Assembly: GCF_024611995.1 (NCBI RefSeq)
Contig: NZ_CP102509.1
Span: 5,518,001-5,582,000 of the forward strand
Reading direction: 5' to 3'
DNA: 64,000 nucleotides
DNA from: Streptomyces sp. NBC_00162
GTDB taxonomy: Bacteria; Actinomycetota; Actinomycetes; Streptomycetales; Streptomycetaceae
This document shows, piece by piece, positions 35,700 to 45,037 of this stretch (position 1 is its first letter; each line of letters opens with the position of its first letter). The position numbers were made by a program, and so were the translations under genes. The notes below the pieces were generated by a model that saw only the letters and a list, made by a program, of their open reading frames with translations, had not been told where the DNA came from and searched no databases.

Positions 35700-36674
35700 A
35701 TGAGCACGCAGCCGCGCGGCCCCGTCGACTCCTCCCGCATCCCGCGCTACGCGGGCCCCGCGACCTTCGCCCGGCTGCCGCGCCTCGACGAGGTCGGCTC
35801 CGCCGACGTCGCCGTCGTCGGCGTGCCCTTCGACTCCGGTGTCTCGTACCGCCCCGGCGCCCGCTTCGGCGGAAACGCGATCCGCGAGGCCTCGCGCCTG
35901 CTGCGCCCGTACAACCCGGCCCAGGACGCCTCCCCCTTCGCCCTCGCGCAGGTCGCGGACGCCGGCGACATCGCTGTGAACCCCTTCAACATCAACGAGG
36001 CCGTCGAGACGGTCGAGGCCGCGGCCGACGAGCTGCTCGGTGCCGGCTCCCGTCTGATGACCCTCGGCGGCGACCACACCATCGCCCTCCCGCTGCTCCG
36101 TTCGGTCGCCAAGAAGCACGGCCCGGTCGCGCTGCTCCACTTCGACGCGCACCTGGACACCTGGGACACCTACTTCGGCGCCGAGTACACCCACGGCACC
36201 CCGTTCCGCCGCGCCGTCGAGGAGGGCATCCTCGACACCGAGGCGCTCTCGCACGTCGGTACGCGCGGCCCGCTGTACGGCAAGCAGGACCTGGACGACG
36301 ACGCCAAGATGGGCTTCGGCATCGTCACCTCCGCCGACGTCTACCGGCGCGGCGCCGACGAGGTGGCCGACCAGCTGCGCCAGCGCATCGGCGACCGTCC
36401 GCTGTACATCTCGATCGACATCGACGTGCTGGACCCGGCCCACGCGCCCGGCACCGGCACCCCGGAGGCGGGCGGCATGACCTCCCGCGAGCTGCTGGAG
36501 ATCATCCGCGGACTGTCCTCCTGCAACCTCGTTTCCGCCGACGTGGTGGAGGTGGCCCCGGCGTACGATCACGCCGAGATCACCTCGGTCGCGGCCTCGC
36601 ACACCGCGTACGAGCTCACCACGATCATGAGCCGCCAGATCGCTGCGGCGAAGGCGAACCCGAAGGGCGAGTAA
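35700..36674 (+). CDS. speB: Agmatinase/guanidinobutyrase-family ureohydrolase
   Basis: A 324-residue Mn-dependent ureohydrolase. All metal motifs are present: GGDHT at about 122-126, DAHLDTWD at about 148-155 and [19 protein letters not shown] from about 239. It removes urea from a guanidino compound. Agmatine (SpeB) and 4-guanidinobutyrate (GbuA) are both possible; the neighbouring ThDP enzyme with AruI-like length and the PucR regulator favour the latter. It begins right after a GGCACCCCCC leader, and the next gene starts seven bases after its stop, so they are one operon. Confidence 0.93.
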   Translation: MSTQPRGPVDSSRIPRYAGPATFARLPRLDEVGSADVAVVGVPFDSGVSYRPGARFGGNAIREASRLLRPYNPAQDASPFALAQVADAGDIAVNPFNINEAVETVEAAADELLGAGSRLMTLGGDHTIALPLLRSVAKKHGPVALLHFDAHLDTWDTYFGAEYTHGTPFRRAVEEGILDTEALSHVGTRGPLYGKQDLDDDAKMGFGIVTSADVYRRGADEVADQLRQRIGDRPLYISIDIDVLDPAHAPGTGTPEAGGMTSRELLEIIRGLSSCNLVSADVVEVAPAYDHAEITSVAASHTAYELTTIMSRQIAAAKANPKGE

Positions 36675-36680
36675 GCGCAC

Positions 36681-38363
36681 GTGACGCACGACCACGACCT
36701 GGTACTCCGTCCCACCGAAGCCCAGACGGCGGCCGCACTCGCGCCACCGCCGGGGCGGACGGGCGGGGACCTGGTCGTGGAGACGCTGCGCGGCCTCGGC
36801 GCGACCACCGTCTTCGGTCTGCCGGGGCAGCACGCGCTGGGCCTCTTCGACGCGGTCGGCCGCTCCGACCTGCGCCTGGTCACCCTGCGCGTGGAGAACA
36901 ACGCGGGCTTCGCGGCCGACGCGTACGGCCGGATCACCGGAGAGGCCGTCCCCCTCCTCCTGTCCACCGGCCCGGGGGCCCTGACGTCCCTGCCCGCCCT
37001 CGCCGAGGCCGCCGCCGCGTCCGCCCCGGTGCTCGCCCTCTCCTCCCAGGTCCCCTCGGCGGGCCTGGGCGGCGGGCGCCGCGGCCACCTGCACGAGCTG
37101 CGCGACCAGTCCGCCTCCTTCCGTGACGTGGTGAAGTCCGTCCACACCGCCCGCACCCCCTCCCAGATCCCCTCCGTCATCGCCGAGGCCTGGGAGTCGG
37201 CCCTCACGGTCCCGCCCGGCCCGGTCTGGGTGGAGATCCCGGAGGACGTGCTCCGCGCCGAGACACTCATCCCGCAGGTCACGGGCATGGACGCGACCCC
37301 GCACGAACTGGCTCCGCGCCCCGAGCTCACGGCGCTGGCCGCGCACTGGCTGCAGAACGCCTCCCGCCCGGTGATCATCGCGGGCGGCGGCGTCATCCGC
37401 TCCGACGCGGCGGGCAAGCTCAAGCAGCTGGCGGAACGCCTGAACACCCCCGTGGTCACCACCTTCGGCGGCAAGGGCGCCTTCCCGTGGACCCACCCGC
37501 TCTCCCTCCAGTCCTGGCTGGAGGACCGCCACATGACCGACTTCCTGGAGGACGCGGACGTCCTGCTGGTGGTCGGCTCAGGCCTGGGCGAACTGTCGTC
37601 GAACTACCACACGTTCTTCCCCACCGGCCGGGTCGTGCAGATCGAGGCGGACCTCGGGAAGCTGGAGTCCAACCACCCGGCCCTGGGCATCCACGCGGAC
37701 GCCCGCCTCGCCCTCCAGGCCCTGCTGGAGACGGTGACCGAGCGCCCGGACCCGTACGCTCCGGACCGCGTGAAGATGGTCCTCTCGGATATCGCGGACC
37801 GCCTGTCCACCCAGGACGTGGCCCTGGAGCAGGAGCTCCTGACCTCGATCCGGGCCGCTCTCCCGCCGCGCTCCCCGTCCTTCTGGGACATGACGATCCT
37901 GTCCTACTGGGCGTGGTCGGCCTTCGACGCCAAGCACCCCAACACCATGCACTCGGCCCAGGGCGCGGGCGGCCTCGGCTACGCCTTCCCGGCGGCCCTC
38001 GGCGCGGCCGTCGCGGAGCCGGGCACCCCCGTCCTCGCGGTCTCCGGCGACGGCGGCGCGATGTACTCCATCGCGGAGCTGGCCACGGCACGCCAGCACG
38101 ACCTGGACGTCACCTGGCTGATCGTGGACGACGGCGGCTACGGCATCCTGCGCGAGTACATGACGGAGTCCTTCGGCCGCGCAACGGGAACGGACCTGAC
38201 CCGCCCCGACTTCGCAGCCCTGGCCCAGTCCTTCGGCATCCCGGCGACCACCACCACCCCGGAAACCCTGACGGCGGACCTCAAGAAGGCCCTCACCACC
38301 CCCGGCCCCTCGGTCGTGGTCCTCCCGGCCACCCTCAAGATGTTCGCGCCGACCCACCTCTGA
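36681..38363 (+). CDS. Thiamine diphosphate-dependent enzyme (acetolactate synthase-like; possible 2-ketoarginine decarboxylase)
   Basis: A 560-residue ThDP enzyme with N-terminal PYR domain (catalytic Glu in RVENNAGFAADAYG at about 69-82), a central domain, and a C-terminal PP domain where GDGGAMYSI begins near residue 456. The usual NN after the ThDP motif is DDGGYG. It starts at GTG 36681, seven bases after the ureohydrolase. General annotation would be acetolactate synthase, but no small regulatory subunit is near. P. aeruginosa AruI (about 560 aa) is an acetolactate-synthase homologue that decarboxylates 2-ketoarginine on the way to 4-guanidinobutyrate, which the partner enzyme could use. 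This role is inference. Confidence 0.85.
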   Translation: MTHDHDLVLRPTEAQTAAALAPPPGRTGGDLVVETLRGLGATTVFGLPGQHALGLFDAVGRSDLRLVTLRVENNAGFAADAYGRITGEAVPLLLSTGPGALTSLPALAEAAAASAPVLALSSQVPSAGLGGGRRGHLHELRDQSASFRDVVKSVHTARTPSQIPSVIAEAWESALTVPPGPVWVEIPEDVLRAETLIPQVTGMDATPHELAPRPELTALAAHWLQNASRPVIIAGGGVIRSDAAGKLKQLAERLNTPVVTTFGGKGAFPWTHPLSLQSWLEDRHMTDFLEDADVLLVVGSGLGELSSNYHTFFPTGRVVQIEADLGKLESNHPALGIHADARLALQALLETVTERPDPYAPDRVKMVLSDIADRLSTQDVALEQELLTSIRAALPPRSPSFWDMTILSYWAWSAFDAKHPNTMHSAQGAGGLGYAFPAALGAAVAEPGTPVLAVSGDGGAMYSIAELATARQHDLDVTWLIVDDGGYGILREYMTESFGRATGTDLTRPDFAALAQSFGIPATTTTPETLTADLKKALTTPGPSVVVLPATLKMFAPTHL

Positions 38364-38494
38364 GCGGGAACGCCCCGACGGGTGAAGCCCGCTCGCACGG
38401 CCCGGACCCCAGTGCGATTGTTGCGGCGGGATGAAATCCGCCGGTCGGGGCGTTGGCGCTTCCGGCAGGACAGGACGAAACGGGGAGGCACCAC

Positions 38495-41400
38495 GTGAAG
38501 GCGGCTGGGGAGAAACAGGGCTGGGGCAGGCGGCTGGCCGCCTACACGTGGCGCTACAAGGTCAACGTGCTGCTCGCGCTCGGGTCCTCGCTGGCCGGCA
38601 TGGCCGTCATGGCGCTCGTGCCGCTGGTCACCAAGGTGATCCTCGACGACGTCATCGGGGACCGGTCCAAGCCCATGGGGCCCTGGGCGGGCATGCTCAT
38701 AGCCGCCGCCGTCCTCGTCTACGGGCTCACCTACATACGCAGGTACTACGGCGGGCGGCTTGCCCTCGACGTCCAGCACGACCTGCGCACCGACATGTAC
38801 GGCACCATCGCCCGCCTCGACGGGCGGCGGCAGGACGAGCTGTCCACCGGACAGGTCGTCGGGCGGGCCACCAGCGACCTCCAACTGATCCAGGGCCTGC
38901 TCTTCATGCTCCCGATGACCATCGGGAACTTCCTCCTGTTCGGGATATCCCTCGGGATCATGCTGGCGCTCTCGCCGCTGCTGACCCTCGTCGCGCTGCT
39001 GATGGCCCCCGCCCTCTGGTTCATCGCCAAGCGCAGCCGCAAGAAGCTCTTCCCCGCCACCTGGTACGCCCAGGGCCAGGCCGCCGCCGTCGCGACCGTC
39101 GTCGACGGCGCCGTGACCGGCGTCCGCGTCGTCAAGGGCTTCGGCCAGGAGGAGCAGGAGACCTCCAAGCTGCGCACCGCCGGACGGCGGCTGTTCGCCG
39201 GCCGGATGCGGACCATCCGGCTGAACTCGCGCTACACCCCCGCCCTCCAGGCCGTACCCGCCCTCGGCCAGGTCGCCATGCTGGCGCTCGGCGGCTGGAT
39301 GGCCACCCGCGGCCAGGTCACCCTCGGTACCTTCGTCGCCTTCTCCACCTACCTCGCCCAGCTCGTCGGCCCCGTCCGCATGCTCGCCATGGTGCTCACC
39401 GTCGGCCAGCAGGCCCGCGCCGGCGTCGAGCGGGTCTTCGAGCTGATCGACACCGAGCCCGTCATCCAGGAGGGCACGCACGAGCTGCCCGCCGACGCGC
39501 CCGCCACCATCGACTTCGACGACGTCCGCTTCGGGTACGACCCCGAGCGGCCCGTCCTCGACGGGTTCTCGCTGGCCGTCGCCGAGGGAGAGACCGTCGC
39601 CGTCGTCGGGGCCTCCGGCAGCGGGAAGTCCACCGTCTCGCTGCTCCTGCCGCGCTTCTACGACGCCGACGGCGGATCCGTACGGGTCGGCGGGCACGAC
39701 GTGCGCGAGCTGACCTACGGGTCCCTGCGCGGCGCCATCGGACTGGTGCCGGAGGATTCGTTCCTCTTCTCCGACACCATCCGCGCGAACATCGCGTACG
39801 GGCACCCCGAGGCCACCGAAGAGCAGATCGAGGCCGCCTCCCGCGCCGCCCAGGCGGACGGGTTCATCCGGGAGCTGCCCGCCGGGTACGACACCAAGGT
39901 CGGCGAGCAGGGGCTCACCCTCTCGGGCGGCCAGCGCCAGCGCGTCGCGCTCGCCCGGGCCATCCTCACCGACCCCCGGCTGCTCCTCCTCGACGACGCC
40001 ACCTCCGCCGTGGACGCCCGCGTCGAGCACGAGATCCACGAGGCGCTGCGCTCCGTGATGGCCGGCCGGACCACCCTGCTGATCGCCCACCGCCGCTCCA
40101 CGCTCGCGCTGGCCGACCGGATCGCCGTACTCGACCGCGGGCAGCTCTCCGACATCGGCACCCACGAGGAGCTGGAGCGCCGCTCCGCCCTCTACCGCAG
40201 GCTGCTGACCGACCCCGACGAGCTCGGCGCCGGCTCGCCGCGGACCCGCTCCGCCCTGCCGATGGCCGAGTTCGAGCGGGACATCGAGCGGGACATCGAG
40301 ATCGAAGCCGAGATCGACTCCGAGCCCGTCAACGCCAAGCGCCGGGTCTCGGGCGGGATCACCCCCGAGCTCTGGAGGCGGCAGGAGGAGTCCGAGAACG
40401 CCGCCGCCTCCGCAGCCGTCCCGGGCATGCCGGCCACCCCCGAGCTGCTCGAGCAGGTCGCCGCCCTGCCGCCCGCCGACGACCGGCCCGACGTGGACGA
40501 GACCCGCGCCGCGGCCGCCGAGGAGAGCTACGGCCTGCGCCGCCTGCTCCGCGGGTTCTGGGCGCCGCTCGCCATCAGCCTCGCCCTCGTCGCCCTCGAC
40601 GCGGGCTCCGGGCTGCTCCTGCCGATCCTGATCCGGAACGGCATCGACCAGGGCGTGGAGAAGGCCGCCCTGGGCGCGGTCTGGGCCGCCGCCGCCCTCG
40701 CCTTCGCGGTCGTCATCGGGCAGTGGGCCGCGCAGTTCGCCGAGACCCGGATGACGGGCCGCACCGGCGAACGCGTGCTGTACTCGCTCCGCGTCAAGAT
40801 ATTCGCCCAGCTCCAGCGCCTCGGCCTCGACTACTACGAGCGCGAACTGACCGGCAAGATCATGACCCGGATGACCACCGACGTGGACGCCCTGTCCAGC
40901 TTCCTGCAGACCGGTCTCGTCACCGCCGTCGTCTCCGTCTTCACCTTCTTCGGCATCCTGGTCGCCCTGCTCGCCCTCGACGTCGAGCTCGCCCTGATCG
41001 TCTTCGCCACGCTGCCCGTGCTGGTGCTCGGCACGATCGTGTTCCGCCGCAAGTCGGTCGTCGCGTACGAGCTCGCCCGCGACCGGGTCAGCCTGGTCAA
41101 CGCCGACCTCCAGGAGTCCGTCGCCGGGCTCCGCATCGTCCAGGCCTTCCGCCGCGAGGGCTCCGGCGCCCGCCGCTTCGCGGAGCGCAGCGACTCGTAC
41201 CGCGAGGCCCGGGTCCGCGGCCAGTGGCTGATATCCGTCTACTTCCCCTTCGTGCAGCTGCTGTCCTCGGGCGCCGCGGCCGCCGTGCTGATCGTCGGCG
41301 CCGGCCGGGTCGAGGCCGGCACGCTCACCACCGGTGCGCTGGTCGCGTACCTGCTCTACATCGACCTGTTCTTCGCCCCCGTCCAGCAGCTGTCCCAGGT

Positions 41401-42274
41401 CTTCGACGGCTACCAGCAGGCCACCGTCTCCCTCGGCCGCATCCAGGGGCTGCTGCGCGAGCCCACCACCACCCCGCACGCCGAAGAGCCCCGCGCGCTG
41501 CCCGAACTGCGCGGCGAGATCGCCTTCGAGGACGTCCGCTTCGGCTACGGCACCGCCGAAGAGCGGGGGGAGAAGGCCGACGCACTGGCCGGAATCAGCC
41601 TGCGCATACCCGCCGGGCAGACCGTCGCCTTCGTCGGCGAGACCGGAGCGGGCAAGTCCACGCTGGTCAAGATGGTGGCCCGGTTCTACGACCCGACCTC
41701 CGGCCGGATCACCGCCGACGGGGCCGACCTGCGGGAGCTCGACCTGACGGCGTACCGCCACCGGCTCGGCGTCGTCCCCCAGGAGCCCTACCTCTTCCCC
41801 GGTACCGTCCGCGACGCCATCGCCTACGGGCGGCCCGACGCGGAGGACGCCGAGGTGGAGGCCGCCGCCCGCGCGGTCGGCGCCCACGACATGATCGCCA
41901 CGCTCGACGGCGGCTACCTGCACACCGTCGCCGAGCGCGGACGCAACCTCTCCGCCGGGCAGCGCCAGCTGATCGCACTGGCCCGGGCCGAACTCGTCGA
42001 CCCGGACGTGCTGCTGCTCGACGAGGCCACCGCCGCCCTGGACCTGGCCACCGAGGCCCAGGTCAACCAGGCCACCGACCGGCTCGCCGGCAAGCGCACC
42101 ACCCTGGTGGTGGCGCACCGGCTGACCACGGCCGCCCGCGCCGACCGGGTCGTGGTCATGGACCGCGGCCGGGTCGTCGAGGACGGCACCCACGCCGAAC
42201 TCCTGGCGCGCGGCGGCCGGTACGCCGAGCTGTGGCGCACCTTCGTCGGGGAGGACGAGCGCGCCGCCGCCTGA
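38495..42274 (+). CDS. Fused double ABC exporter (two TMD-NBD halves in one chain)
   Basis: A 1259-residue protein in which two complete type I exporter halves are joined. Half one: six-helix TMD at about 15-310, Walker A GASGSGKST at about 372-380, signature LSGGQ at about 475. Half two: TMD at about 690-990, Walker A GETGAGKST at about 1047-1055, signature LSAGQ at about 1151. The linker at about 590-680 is acidic. Half one has Walker B LLLLDDATSAVD, with Asp replacing the catalytic Glu; half two has the normal DEATAALD. This asymmetry is known from heterodimeric exporters. GTG 38495 follows GGGGAGG by six bases. Substrate unknown (drug or lipid-like). Confidence 0.95.
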   Translation: MKAAGEKQGWGRRLAAYTWRYKVNVLLALGSSLAGMAVMALVPLVTKVILDDVIGDRSKPMGPWAGMLIAAAVLVYGLTYIRRYYGGRLALDVQHDLRTDMYGTIARLDGRRQDELSTGQVVGRATSDLQLIQGLLFMLPMTIGNFLLFGISLGIMLALSPLLTLVALLMAPALWFIAKRSRKKLFPATWYAQGQAAAVATVVDGAVTGVRVVKGFGQEEQETSKLRTAGRRLFAGRMRTIRLNSRYTPALQAVPALGQVAMLALGGWMATRGQVTLGTFVAFSTYLAQLVGPVRMLAMVLTVGQQARAGVERVFELIDTEPVIQEGTHELPADAPATIDFDDVRFGYDPERPVLDGFSLAVAEGETVAVVGASGSGKSTVSLLLPRFYDADGGSVRVGGHDVRELTYGSLRGAIGLVPEDSFLFSDTIRANIAYGHPEATEEQIEAASRAAQADGFIRELPAGYDTKVGEQGLTLSGGQRQRVALARAILTDPRLLLLDDATSAVDARVEHEIHEALRSVMAGRTTLLIAHRRSTLALADRIAVLDRGQLSDIGTHEELERRSALYRRLLTDPDELGAGSPRTRSALPMAEFERDIERDIEIEAEIDSEPVNAKRRVSGGITPELWRRQEESENAAASAAVPGMPATPELLEQVAALPPADDRPDVDETRAAAAEESYGLRRLLRGFWAPLAISLALVALDAGSGLLLPILIRNGIDQGVEKAALGAVWAAAALAFAVVIGQWAAQFAETRMTGRTGERVLYSLRVKIFAQLQRLGLDYYERELTGKIMTRMTTDVDALSSFLQTGLVTAVVSVFTFFGILVALLALDVELALIVFATLPVLVLGTIVFRRKSVVAYELARDRVSLVNADLQESVAGLRIVQAFRREGSGARRFAERSDSYREARVRGQWLISVYFPFVQLLSSGAAAAVLIVGAGRVEAGTLTTGALVAYLLYIDLFFAPVQQLSQVFDGYQQATVSLGRIQGLLREPTTTPHAEEPRALPELRGEIAFEDVRFGYGTAEERGEKADALAGISLRIPAGQTVAFVGETGAGKSTLVKMVARFYDPTSGRITADGADLRELDLTAYRHRLGVVPQEPYLFPGTVRDAIAYGRPDAEDAEVEAAARAVGAHDMIATLDGGYLHTVAERGRNLSAGQRQLIALARAELVDPDVLLLDEATAALDLATEAQVNQATDRLAGKRTTLVVAHRLTTAARADRVVVMDRGRVVEDGTHAELLARGGRYAELWRTFVGEDERAAA

Positions 42275-42286
42275 CCGCCGAGCGGG

Positions 42287-42841
42287 TCAGAGTTCGCCGA
42301 AGAACAGGTTGCCCGGGGCGTCCTCGTCGGTGCCGGTGTAGTAGTCGCGTACGGCGTCGAGGAGTTCGTCCACGGTCAGGGTGCCGTCCCCGTTGGCGTC
42401 GATCCGCCGGAACAGCGCCTCGGCGTCGGCGGGGCTCAGTTCCGTGTCGAAGGCCTCCTGGGCCTTGTGGAACTCCTCCGGGCTGATCCGCCCGTCGCCG
42501 TCGGTGTCGACCACCGTGAGGATCGCCTGCATCATCGGCCGGAACGAGCGGTCGTACGCGGGACCGCCCTGCCCGTACAGGCGGGTCATGCCCACCTTGT
42601 ACTCCTCGGGCGTGACCTTGCCGTCCCGGTCGATGTCGAGCTCGGTGAACAGGTCCTGCCAGAAGTTGACGATCCCCTTCATCACCGCGTCCGCCTTGGG
42701 CGAGTCGGAGGGCTCGGCCAAGGCCGTCAGCAGGCGGGACCCGAGCGCGATGATGTCGGTCGCGTCGATCACACCGCTCCCGTCCGCGTCGAGGCGGTTG
42801 AAGGAGCGCTCCAGCTTGCGGTCGAGCAGGTCGTTCGTCAC
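42287..42841 (-). CDS. Four-EF-hand calcium-binding protein
   Basis: A 184-residue cytoplasmic calcium sensor or buffer with four canonical EF loops: DADGSGVIDATD (about 15-26), DIDRDGKVTPEE (about 67-78), DTDGDGRISPEE (about 111-122) and DANGDGTLTVDE (about 146-157). All have Asp at position 1 and Glu or Asp at 12. No signal peptide. Starts at GTG 42841 with AAAGG seven bases upstream. It converges on the ABC exporter gene with only 12 bp between stops. Similar to calerythrin-type proteins of actinobacteria. Confidence 0.93.
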   Translation of the reverse strand: MTNDLLDRKLERSFNRLDADGSGVIDATDIIALGSRLLTALAEPSDSPKADAVMKGIVNFWQDLFTELDIDRDGKVTPEEYKVGMTRLYGQGGPAYDRSFRPMMQAILTVVDTDGDGRISPEEFHKAQEAFDTELSPADAEALFRRIDANGDGTLTVDELLDAVRDYYTGTDEDAPGNLFFGEL

Positions 42842-42993
42842 GTGAGTGCCTTTCACGGCTACGGATGGCGGGGCATGTGTCACCCAGCGTAATCGCCCGC
42901 CCGATCGTGAACTCCCGTTCTCCCGCCGGGGGGTTGTGGATGCACCCTTACGAGCGATGGGCGTCCCGTCGCAACCTTCGGGGGGATCCAGGC

Positions 42994-43026
42994 GTCGTAC
43001 GTGCGTACGCACGTTGTACGTACGAC
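42994..43026. promoter_or_regulatory. Nested palindrome upstream of a secreted protein gene
   Basis: ACGTGCGTACGCACGT (42999-43014) is a perfect 16-bp palindrome. The outer 9-mers GTCGTACGT (42994-43002) and ACGTACGAC (43018-43026) are also inverted copies. It lies 16 bp before the GTG at 43042, so it probably overlaps the promoter and acts as an operator. Factor unknown. Confidence 0.5.
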
Positions 43027-43041
43027 CGATCGGGGGACAGG

Positions 43042-43488
43042 GTGTTGCAGGGGTCGAGGGGGTGGCGGGGGAGCGGCCGGTGGGCCGCGCCCCTCGGGGT
43101 GTTCGCGGCCGCGCTGTGGCTCTGCGTCGGCGGGCTGTTCGCGGCTTCGCCCGCGCAGGCGGCGCAGGTTGCCCAGGTGGAGTCGGCCGAACAGGCCGCC
43201 ACCGGCGGCTGCACGGGCCGGCTGGCCACGACGCTGCCGTTCGCGGCGGGTGAGGTGCGCGTGTACAAGAGCCGCACCCAGGTGTGTGCGCTCACCGTGG
43301 CCCGGGTCCCCGGCGAGCGGCGGAAGATGGCGGTGAGCGTCCAGGGCCGTGGCGGGGCGCCGATCCGCGATATGGGGCGATTCACCCGTTACGCCGGTCC
43401 CGTCACCGTGGGGGCGATCGGCCGCTGCGTGTATGTAAAGGGGAGCGTAGGGGCCGAATCGGCCGAATCCGGCTGGATCCTGTGCTGA
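43042..43488 (+). CDS. Small secreted four-cysteine protein, unknown function
   Basis: A 148-residue protein with a clear Sec signal: SGRWAAPLGVFAAALWLCVGG core and AXA-type end SPAQAAQ at about residues 31-37. The mature part of about 110 residues has four cysteines (GGCTG, QVCAL, GRCVY and the last residue), compatible with two disulphides. It is not rich in Pro or Gly. The GTG at 43042 was chosen because it places the signal peptide at the N-terminus; the frame is open further upstream but without coding character. No family recognised. Confidence 0.75.
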   Translation: MLQGSRGWRGSGRWAAPLGVFAAALWLCVGGLFAASPAQAAQVAQVESAEQAATGGCTGRLATTLPFAAGEVRVYKSRTQVCALTVARVPGERRKMAVSVQGRGGAPIRDMGRFTRYAGPVTVGAIGRCVYVKGSVGAESAESGWILC

Positions 43489-43572
43489 CGGACCGGCCCA
43501 ACTAGGTCTGTTCAGCAGTGTGTTCGCCCCGCTAGGTTCACCGCGACCGAAGTGAACTCAAGGGGAGGGTGA

Positions 43573-45006
43573 ATGCGCAAGACGCTCGGATGGCTGCTGT
43601 CGCTCGTGGTGCTCATCGGCACCATGGGCGCGGCCGGCTTCACGGCACAAGCGGCCACCGCCGCGGGGCCCGCGGCCGCCACGGACATCAAGGACCAGAT
43701 CCTCGGAATTCCCGGCATGAGCCTGATAGAGGAGAAGCCGTACCCCGGCTACCGCTTCTTCGTACTGAACTACGAGCAGCCGGTCGACCACCGGAAGCCG
43801 TGGAAGGGCACCTTCAAGCAGCGTCTGACCCTGCTGCACAAGGACGTCTCGCGGCCGACGGTGTTCTTCACGTCCGGCTACAACGTCAACACCAGCCCGC
43901 GCCGCAGTGAGCCGACGACCATCGTCGACGGCAACCAGGTGTCCATGGAGTATCGATTCTTCACGCCCTCCCGGCCCGACCCGGCCAACTGGGCGAACCT
44001 GGACATCTGGCAGGCCGCCAGCGACCAGCACCGAATCTTCGGCGCCCTGAAGAAGATCTACACCAAGAACTGGCTGGCCACGGGCGGCAGCAAGGGCGGT
44101 ATGACGGCGACGTACTACGAGCGCTTCTACCCGCGCGACATGGACGGTGTCGTCGCCTACGTCGCGCCCAACGACGTCGTCAACAACGAGGACTCGGCCT
44201 ACGACCGGTTCTTCAGCAAGGTCGGCACCAAGGAGTGCCGCGACAAGCTGAACGCGGTGCAGCGCGAGGCGCTCGTACGCCGCGAGCCGCTGGAGGCCAA
44301 GTACGCGGCCGCCGCCGCCGAGAACGGCTGGACCTTCACCACCGTCGGGAACCTCGACAAGGCCTACGAGGCCGTCGTACTCGACTACGTGTGGGCCTTC
44401 TGGCAGTACAGCCTGCTCGCCGACTGCGCCTCCATCCCGGCCGCCGCCACCGCGAGCGACCAGGAGATCTGGGACACGGTCGACGCGATCTCGGGCTTCT
44501 CCGCCTACGCCGACCAGGGCGTGGAGACGTACACGCCGTACTACTACCAGGCGGGCACGCAGCTCGGTTCGCCCGACATCAAGCAGCCCCACCTGGGCAA
44601 CCTGAGCCGCTACGGCTACCAGCCGCCGCGCAACTTCGTGCCCCGCGACATCCCCATGACCTTCCAGCCGGGAGTCATGAAGGACGTCGACAACTGGGTG
44701 CGCAACAACGCGGACCAGATGCTGTTCGTGTACGGGCAGAACGACCCGTGGGGCGCCGAGCCGTTCCACCTCGGCTACGGGGTGCGCGACAGCTACGTGA
44801 TGATCGCGCCGGGCGCCAACCACGGGGCCAACGTCGCCAAGCTGCTCGACGGTGAGAAGGCCCTCGCGACCGCGAAGATCCTCCAGTGGGCCGGGGTGTC
44901 CCCGGCCGCCGCGATCGCCGACGAGGCGAAGGCGGCGCCGCTGGCCGCGCCGGACGCGCAGCTCGACCAGCGCGACCTGGAGCGCGAGCCGCAGCTGCGG
45001 CCGTAG
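43573..45006 (+). CDS. Secreted prolyl aminopeptidase, family S37
   Basis: A 477-residue secreted serine peptidase (PS-10, S37 family). A signal peptide occupies about residues 1-30 (LLSLVVLIGTMGAAGFTAQA). The nucleophile motif is GGSKGGM at about 172-178. His and Asp partners are expected in NDPWGAEPF (about 399-407) and GANHGANV (about 418-425). Family members release Pro-containing tri/tetrapeptides and trim transglutaminase propeptide in Streptomyces. GGGGAGGG lies just before ATG 43573. The gene ends with an acidic/Arg-rich tail. Monocistronic; converges on the GH3 gene 31 bp away. Confidence 0.93.
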   Translation: MRKTLGWLLSLVVLIGTMGAAGFTAQAATAAGPAAATDIKDQILGIPGMSLIEEKPYPGYRFFVLNYEQPVDHRKPWKGTFKQRLTLLHKDVSRPTVFFTSGYNVNTSPRRSEPTTIVDGNQVSMEYRFFTPSRPDPANWANLDIWQAASDQHRIFGALKKIYTKNWLATGGSKGGMTATYYERFYPRDMDGVVAYVAPNDVVNNEDSAYDRFFSKVGTKECRDKLNAVQREALVRREPLEAKYAAAAAENGWTFTTVGNLDKAYEAVVLDYVWAFWQYSLLADCASIPAAATASDQEIWDTVDAISGFSAYADQGVETYTPYYYQAGTQLGSPDIKQPHLGNLSRYGYQPPRNFVPRDIPMTFQPGVMKDVDNWVRNNADQMLFVYGQNDPWGAEPFHLGYGVRDSYVMIAPGANHGANVAKLLDGEKALATAKILQWAGVSPAAAIADEAKAAPLAAPDAQLDQRDLEREPQLRP

Positions 45007-45037
45007 CCCCGTTCCCCGTCGGGCCGCGGGCCGACGT

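Noticed and set aside
33891..37532. 1213-codon minus-strand open frame
   Set aside because: It runs antisense through the ureohydrolase and ThDP enzyme genes and overlaps PucR in another frame; no domain is visible.
38431..42486. Two 1351-codon open frames (one on each strand) over the ABC exporter gene
   Set aside because: Both are shadows of the exporter, which shows both Walker A motifs and signatures in its own frame.
42865..43041. Longer start for the small secreted protein
   Set aside because: It would put about 59 residues before the signal peptide and translate through the palindromic promoter region.
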